Assembly: GCA_036277635.1 (NCBI GenBank)
Contig: DASUMP010000285.1
Coordinates: 1-23,972, forward strand
Origin: DASUMP01 sp036277635
GTDB lineage: Bacteria; Actinomycetota; Acidimicrobiia; IMCC26256; PALSA-610
Direction: 5' to 3'
DNA: 23,972 nucleotides
In this document: positions 20,769 to 23,972 of the stretch, one piece after another
Layout of the letters: every line of letters starts with the position of its first letter
Position numbering within the stretch: the stretch's first letter is position 1
Program-made: the position numbers and the translations under genes
Notes under the pieces: model-generated
The model's input: the letters and a program-made list of their open reading frames with translations, nothing else
The model's database searches: none
Told to the model about the DNA's origin: nothing

Positions 20769-21908
20769 GTGGGACCGCTGCAAGGCATCAAGATCGTCGA
20801 GCTCGCCGGGATCGGGCCCGGCCCCTTCGCCGGGATGCTGCTCTCCGACATGGGTGCCGACATCATCCGGGTCGACCGGGCCGCCCAGGTGTCGGGCGAC
20901 TTCTCGAAGCCGAACCTCGAAGCGATGTACCGCGGGCGTCGCTCCGTCGGCGTCGACCTCAAGCACCCCGACGGCGTCGAGACGGTGTTGCGCCTCGTCG
21001 AGCAGGCCGACGCGCTGATCGAGGGCTACCGACCCGGGGTCACCGAGCGGCTCGGGCTCGGTCCCGACGCCTGCCTCGCCCGCAACCCCAAGCTCGTGTA
21101 CGGCCGCATGACCGGATGGGGTCAGGACGGGCCGTACGCGCAGGCGGCCGGCCACGACATCAACTACATCGCGCTCGCCGGCGCGCTCGCGCACTTCGGT
21201 CGGGAGGGCGGCAAGCCCACGCCGCCGATCAACCTCGTCGGCGACTTCGGCGGCGGCGGCATGTTCCTCGCGTTCGGCGTGGTGTGCGGGATCCTCGACG
21301 CGCAGCGGTCGGGGAAGGGCCAAGTCGTCGACGCCGCGATGGTCGACGGCAGCGCGATCCTCATGACGATGATGTGGGGGCTGAAGGCGATCGGCTTCTG
21401 GGACGAGGCACTCGGCGTGAACGTGCTCGACACCGGCGCGCCGTTCTACGACACCTACGAGACGGCCGACGGCAAGTTCGTGTCGATCGGCGCGCTGGAA
21501 CCGCAGTTCTACGCCGAGCTGCTGCAGAAGCTCGGCCTCGACGGCGAAGAGCTCCCGCACCAGATGGACCGCTCGGGCTGGCCCGTGCTGCGCGAGCGCT
21601 TCACGACGCTGTTCAAGAGCAAGACGCGCGACGAGTGGAGCGCGATCCTCGAGCACACCGACGCGTGCTTCGCGCCGGTGCTCACCATGTCGGAAGCCGC
21701 GGCGCACCCGCACGTGCAGGCCCGCACCACGATCATCGAGCGCGACGGCGTGGCGCAACCCGCACCCGCGCCCCGCTTCTCCCGGAGCGCACCCGAGGTG
21801 CAGCGCAGCGCGCCGTGGCCGGGCCAGCACACCGACGAGGCCCTGACCGACTGGGGCATCGGCGCCGACGATGTCGCGACGCTCCGGGAGGCCGGCGCGA
21901 TCAAGTGA
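20769..21908 (+). CDS. mcr: Alpha-methylacyl-CoA racemase (CaiB/BaiF family)
   Basis: This enzyme inverts the configuration of 2-methylacyl-CoAs so that branched fatty acids or sterol side chains can enter beta-oxidation. At 379 residues it closely follows the M. tuberculosis Mcr sequence as I recall it: VELAGIGPGPFAGMLLSDMGAD, IEGYRPGVTERLGLGP, MTGWGQDGPYAQAAGHDINY and LVGDFGGGGMF. Catalytic residues are all present: His129, Asp159 and Glu244, each offset by three from His126, Asp156 and Glu241 of Mcr. GTG 20769 follows GGGAG by 5 bases. The family also holds CoA-transferases, but the conserved triad and overall match favour racemase. Its stop overlaps the convergent purK stop by 8 bases. 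Confidence 0.93.
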   Translation: MGPLQGIKIVELAGIGPGPFAGMLLSDMGADIIRVDRAAQVSGDFSKPNLEAMYRGRRSVGVDLKHPDGVETVLRLVEQADALIEGYRPGVTERLGLGPDACLARNPKLVYGRMTGWGQDGPYAQAAGHDINYIALAGALAHFGREGGKPTPPINLVGDFGGGGMFLAFGVVCGILDAQRSGKGQVVDAAMVDGSAILMTMMWGLKAIGFWDEALGVNVLDTGAPFYDTYETADGKFVSIGALEPQFYAELLQKLGLDGEELPHQMDRSGWPVLRERFTTLFKSKTRDEWSAILEHTDACFAPVLTMSEAAAHPHVQARTTIIERDGVAQPAPAPRFSRSAPEVQRSAPWPGQHTDEALTDWGIGADDVATLREAGAIK

Positions 21909-23001
21909 TCGCGCGCTCCACCGCGGCGAGCCGCGGCGCGAGCTCACCGTCGTCGGCGGCCGTGACCGTCACATGGCCGACCTTGCGTTCGGGTCGGGGT
22001 GCCTTGCCGTAGTCGTGGAGGTGCGCGCCCGCGATCGCAGCGATCGCGCCGGTGTCGGGTAGGCCGCCGATGCAATTGACCATCGCGGCGACGCCACGGG
22101 CGCGGGTCGAACCGAGCGGCCACCCGAGCACGGCGCGCAGGTGGTTCTCGAACTGACTCGTCTCCGCGCCCTCGATGGTCCAGTGCCCGGAGTTGTGCAC
22201 GCGCGGCGCGAGCTCGTTGGCGAGCAACGTGCCGCCGGCTTCGAACAGCTCGACGCAGAGCACGCCGACGTAGTCGAGCGCGTCGAGGAGCGCGTGCACC
22301 AAGTGCTCGGCGCGGCCGTGCTGAGCGGGGTCGAGATCGAGGGCTGGTGCGCGCGTCACGCGCAAGATGCCGTCGCGGTGCGTGTTCTCGACGACCGGCC
22401 ACGCCGCGGTCGTGCCGTCGCGCCCGCGCACTGCGACGATCGACAGCTCGCGCTCGAACTCCACGAACGACTCGAGGAGCAGCGGCACCCCGCCGAGCTG
22501 CGCCCACGCGCCGTCGACGTCGCCCGGGGCGCGCAGCACCGCTTGCCCCTTGCCGTCGTAGCCGCCCGAGCGCGTCTTCAGCACCGCGGGCAACCCGATC
22601 TCGGCGACCGCCGCGTCGAGCGACGATCGGTCGCCGACCGCGACGAACCGCGCCGTCGGGATGCCCAGTCCCGCGAACAGCTCCTTCTCGGCCAGCCGGT
22701 CCTGCGCGACGGCGAGTGCGTCGGCGGGTGGCGCCAGCGTGCTCGCCGCCGCCGCGGCCCGCGCGCTCGCCGCGGGGACCCCTTCCCACTCGTAGGTGAC
22801 CGCCGCGGCACCCTGCGCGACCCGGGCCACGGCGTCGGGGTCGTCGAGCGCGCCGGTGACCACGTCGCCGACCGCGCTCGCGCACGCGTCGGGGGCGGGG
22901 TCGAGGAACCGGAAGCGCAGGCCGAGTGGGATGCCCGCGAGCCCGAGCATGCGGCCGAGCTGGCCGCCGCCGAGCACCGCGACGAGGAGACGATCGGTCA
23001 C
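21901..23001 (-). CDS. purK: N5-carboxyaminoimidazole ribonucleotide synthase
   Basis: This ATP-grasp enzyme of purine synthesis makes N5-CAIR from AIR, ATP and bicarbonate. At 366 residues it is the expected length. The N-terminal motif is AVLGGGQLGRMLGLAG (8-23), the ATP-grasp loop LKTRSGGYDGKGQ, and VCVELF plus NELAPRVHNSGHWTIEGA cover the metal and substrate site. The C-terminal DYGKAPRPERKVGHVT is the usual end motif. purE, its normal partner, is not in the window. GTG 23001 has no Shine-Dalgarno; TAGCGT lies 7 bases upstream. rmuC ends only 22 bases upstream of its start. Confidence 0.96.
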   Translation of the reverse strand: MTDRLLVAVLGGGQLGRMLGLAGIPLGLRFRFLDPAPDACASAVGDVVTGALDDPDAVARVAQGAAAVTYEWEGVPAASARAAAAASTLAPPADALAVAQDRLAEKELFAGLGIPTARFVAVGDRSSLDAAVAEIGLPAVLKTRSGGYDGKGQAVLRAPGDVDGAWAQLGGVPLLLESFVEFERELSIVAVRGRDGTTAAWPVVENTHRDGILRVTRAPALDLDPAQHGRAEHLVHALLDALDYVGVLCVELFEAGGTLLANELAPRVHNSGHWTIEGAETSQFENHLRAVLGWPLGSTRARGVAAMVNCIGGLPDTGAIAAIAGAHLHDYGKAPRPERKVGHVTVTAADDGELAPRLAAVERAIT

Positions 23002-23008
23002 CCGGCCG

Positions 23009-23014
23009 ACGCTA
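23009..23014 (-). promoter_or_regulatory. Candidate -10 element (TAGCGT) for purK
   Basis: On the minus strand TAGCGT is followed by 7 bases and GTG 23001, in the 22-base gap after rmuC. The layout predicts a leaderless purK mRNA independent of rmuC. Confidence 0.42.
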
Positions 23015-23023
23015 GCGGCGCGC

Positions 23024-23972
23024 TCAGGCGTCGAGCGCGAGCGGCGTGAGCGCGGGCCGGTTCGCGGCCTCCTCGTCGTCGAGGCGCTGCTCCTGGCGCA
23101 ACGCCTCGATCTTGTCGAGCGGGCGCTGCAGCGCGCGCTGGCGCGTCGTCATGAGCGCGCCGTACTCCTTCTGCACGCTCTCGAAGCGCTGCTGCACCTT
23201 CTCGAGCTGCTCCACGTAGCGACCCCACTGGTCGCGGAAGTCGCCGAGCAGTCCGAGGATCTCGTGCGACGCCTGCTCGAGCCGGAAATTGTCGACCGCC
23301 TGGCGGATCACCGCGAGCACCGCGTAGAGCGTGAGCGGCGAGCACAGCACGATCTTCTCTCGCAGCGCCGCGTCGGCGATCGCCGTGTCGTGCTGCTGCA
23401 AGAACGCGTAGACCGCCTCGTTCGGGATGAACAGGAGGAGGCAGTCGATGGTGGGGTCGTCGGCCTCGAGGTAGCGCCGGCGCGCGAGACCCTTCACGCA
23501 CTCGCGCACGTCCTTGAGGAACTGGTCGCGGTGCTGCTTGCGCTCGAGGTCGGACTCGCACTCGAGGTAGCGCACGTAGTTGTCGAGCGGGAACTTCACG
23601 TCCATGTGGAGCTGCTGGCCGTTGGGCAGCAAGAACGTGAAGTCGGGGCGACCACCGGTGGTGAGGGTGTGCTGCTTGCGGTAGTTGACGCCCTCGATCA
23701 GGCCCGCGAGGCGCAGCACGTCCTCGGCCATGCGCTCGCCCCACTGGCCGCGCACCTTCGAGCTCGCGAGCGCTTCGCGCAACTGCTGCGTGGTCTGGTG
23801 GAGCGAGTCGACCGCCTGGTGCTGCCGCGACAGCTCGGTGGCGAGCTCGCCGAAGCGCTCGCGCCGGTCGGTCTCGAGCTCGCGCAGCATCCGGTCGAGC
23901 TGGGCCATCTGGTCGGAGACGCGCCCGAGCTCGTGGCCGATGAGCTGCTGGCGACCGTCGAGCTCCTGGGCG
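23024..23972 (-). CDS. rmuC: DNA recombination protein RmuC, partial (N-terminal part beyond window)
   Basis: The visible 315 or so residues are the C-terminal part of RmuC, a coiled-coil protein with a PD-(D/E)XK nuclease-like core, linked to limiting inversions at short repeats. The right edge encodes coiled coil rich in Gln, Leu and Arg. The core follows: SKVRGQWGERMAEDVLRLAGL, GRPDFTFLLPNGQQLHMDVKFPLDNYVRYLE (PD...DVK nuclease-like signature) and DCLLLFIPNEAVYAFLQ. The reading frame stays open to base 23972, so an internal Met at 23908 is not the true start. A C-terminal coiled coil (QLEKVQQRFESVQKEYG) ends the protein. Confidence 0.94.
   Translation of the reverse strand, partial: AQELDGRQQLIGHELGRVSDQMAQLDRMLRELETDRRERFGELATELSRQHQAVDSLHQTTQQLREALASSKVRGQWGERMAEDVLRLAGLIEGVNYRKQHTLTTGGRPDFTFLLPNGQQLHMDVKFPLDNYVRYLECESDLERKQHRDQFLKDVRECVKGLARRRYLEADDPTIDCLLLFIPNEAVYAFLQQHDTAIADAALREKIVLCSPLTLYAVLAVIRQAVDNFRLEQASHEILGLLGDFRDQWGRYVEQLEKVQQRFESVQKEYGALMTTRQRALQRPLDKIEALRQEQRLDDEEAANRPALTPLALDA

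Noticed and set aside
20769..21908. CaiB/BaiF CoA-transferase as the function of the Mcr-like protein
   Set aside because: The His129/Asp159/Glu244 set and the long match to Mcr favour a racemase over a CoA-transferase.
20685..21947. Upstream extension of the HELGH protein frame across the racemase gene
   Set aside because: This part is antisense to the racemase, whose catalytic residues are clear; the ribosome-binding site supports the start at 20684.

Overview
The window is gene-dense, very GC-rich DNA with a bias to GTG/ATG starts, many minus-strand genes and typical actinobacterial gene types. The mix of an acyl-CoA dehydrogenase, an alpha-methylacyl-CoA racemase close to M. tuberculosis Mcr, EtfAB, a DUF6285 plus ACAD10-type phosphotransferase pair, DUF4395 and DUF6457 suggests an uncultured or little-studied actinobacterium, plausibly Acidimicrobiia. 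That placement is inference from gene content, not a search. I count 24 protein genes, two of them cut by the window edges. No tRNA, rRNA, CRISPR array, insertion sequence or prophage was seen. No gene-free stretch exceeds 300 bases; the longest, about 275 bases, lies at 13159-13433.

Layout. 1-3440 (minus): sigma-70 factor (its C-terminal part is outside the window), alpha/beta hydrolase, a likely Fe(II)/2-oxoglutarate oxygenase, acyl-CoA dehydrogenase. 3509-4306 (minus): GNAT acetyltransferase. 4378-5711 (plus): DUF4395 membrane protein, membrane-anchored thioredoxin-like protein, stand-alone cyclic-nucleotide-binding protein. 5745-7400 (minus): SRPBCC protein and geranylgeranyl-reductase-family flavoprotein. 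7558-10980 (plus): etfB-etfA, then an ABC-2 exporter (ATPase plus permease). 10981-13158 (minus): phosphotransferase, DUF6285 protein, exonuclease III. 13434-15863 (plus): OmpR-type response regulator, histidine kinase with almost no external loop, ribB. 15860-19098 (minus): AlgI-like MBOAT acyltransferase, AlgX/AlgJ-like protein, DUF6457 protein. 19208-20131 (plus): SMP-30/gluconolactonase-type protein. 20055-20684 (minus): membrane protein with HELGH. 20769-21908 (plus): alpha-methylacyl-CoA racemase. 21901-23972 (minus): purK and rmuC (its N-terminal part is outside the window).

How they work together. Acyl-CoA dehydrogenase, EtfAB and the racemase fit oxidation of fatty or methyl-branched/sterol-derived acyl-CoAs, with Etf taking electrons from the dehydrogenase. 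The MBOAT/AlgX-like pair looks like a polysaccharide or envelope-glycan O-acetylation unit without alginate biosynthesis genes. The two-component system is tightly linked to a riboflavin-precursor enzyme.

The most unusual points are: the O-acetylation cassette, whose AlgX-like member lacks the canonical Asp of the Asp-x-His motif; the short-loop kinase coupled to ribB; a recurring TANNNT hexamer placed 6-9 bases before start codons that lack a Shine-Dalgarno sequence, suggesting frequent leaderless mRNAs; and several convergent gene pairs whose stop codons touch or overlap. I did not find a clearly new defence or mobile system here.
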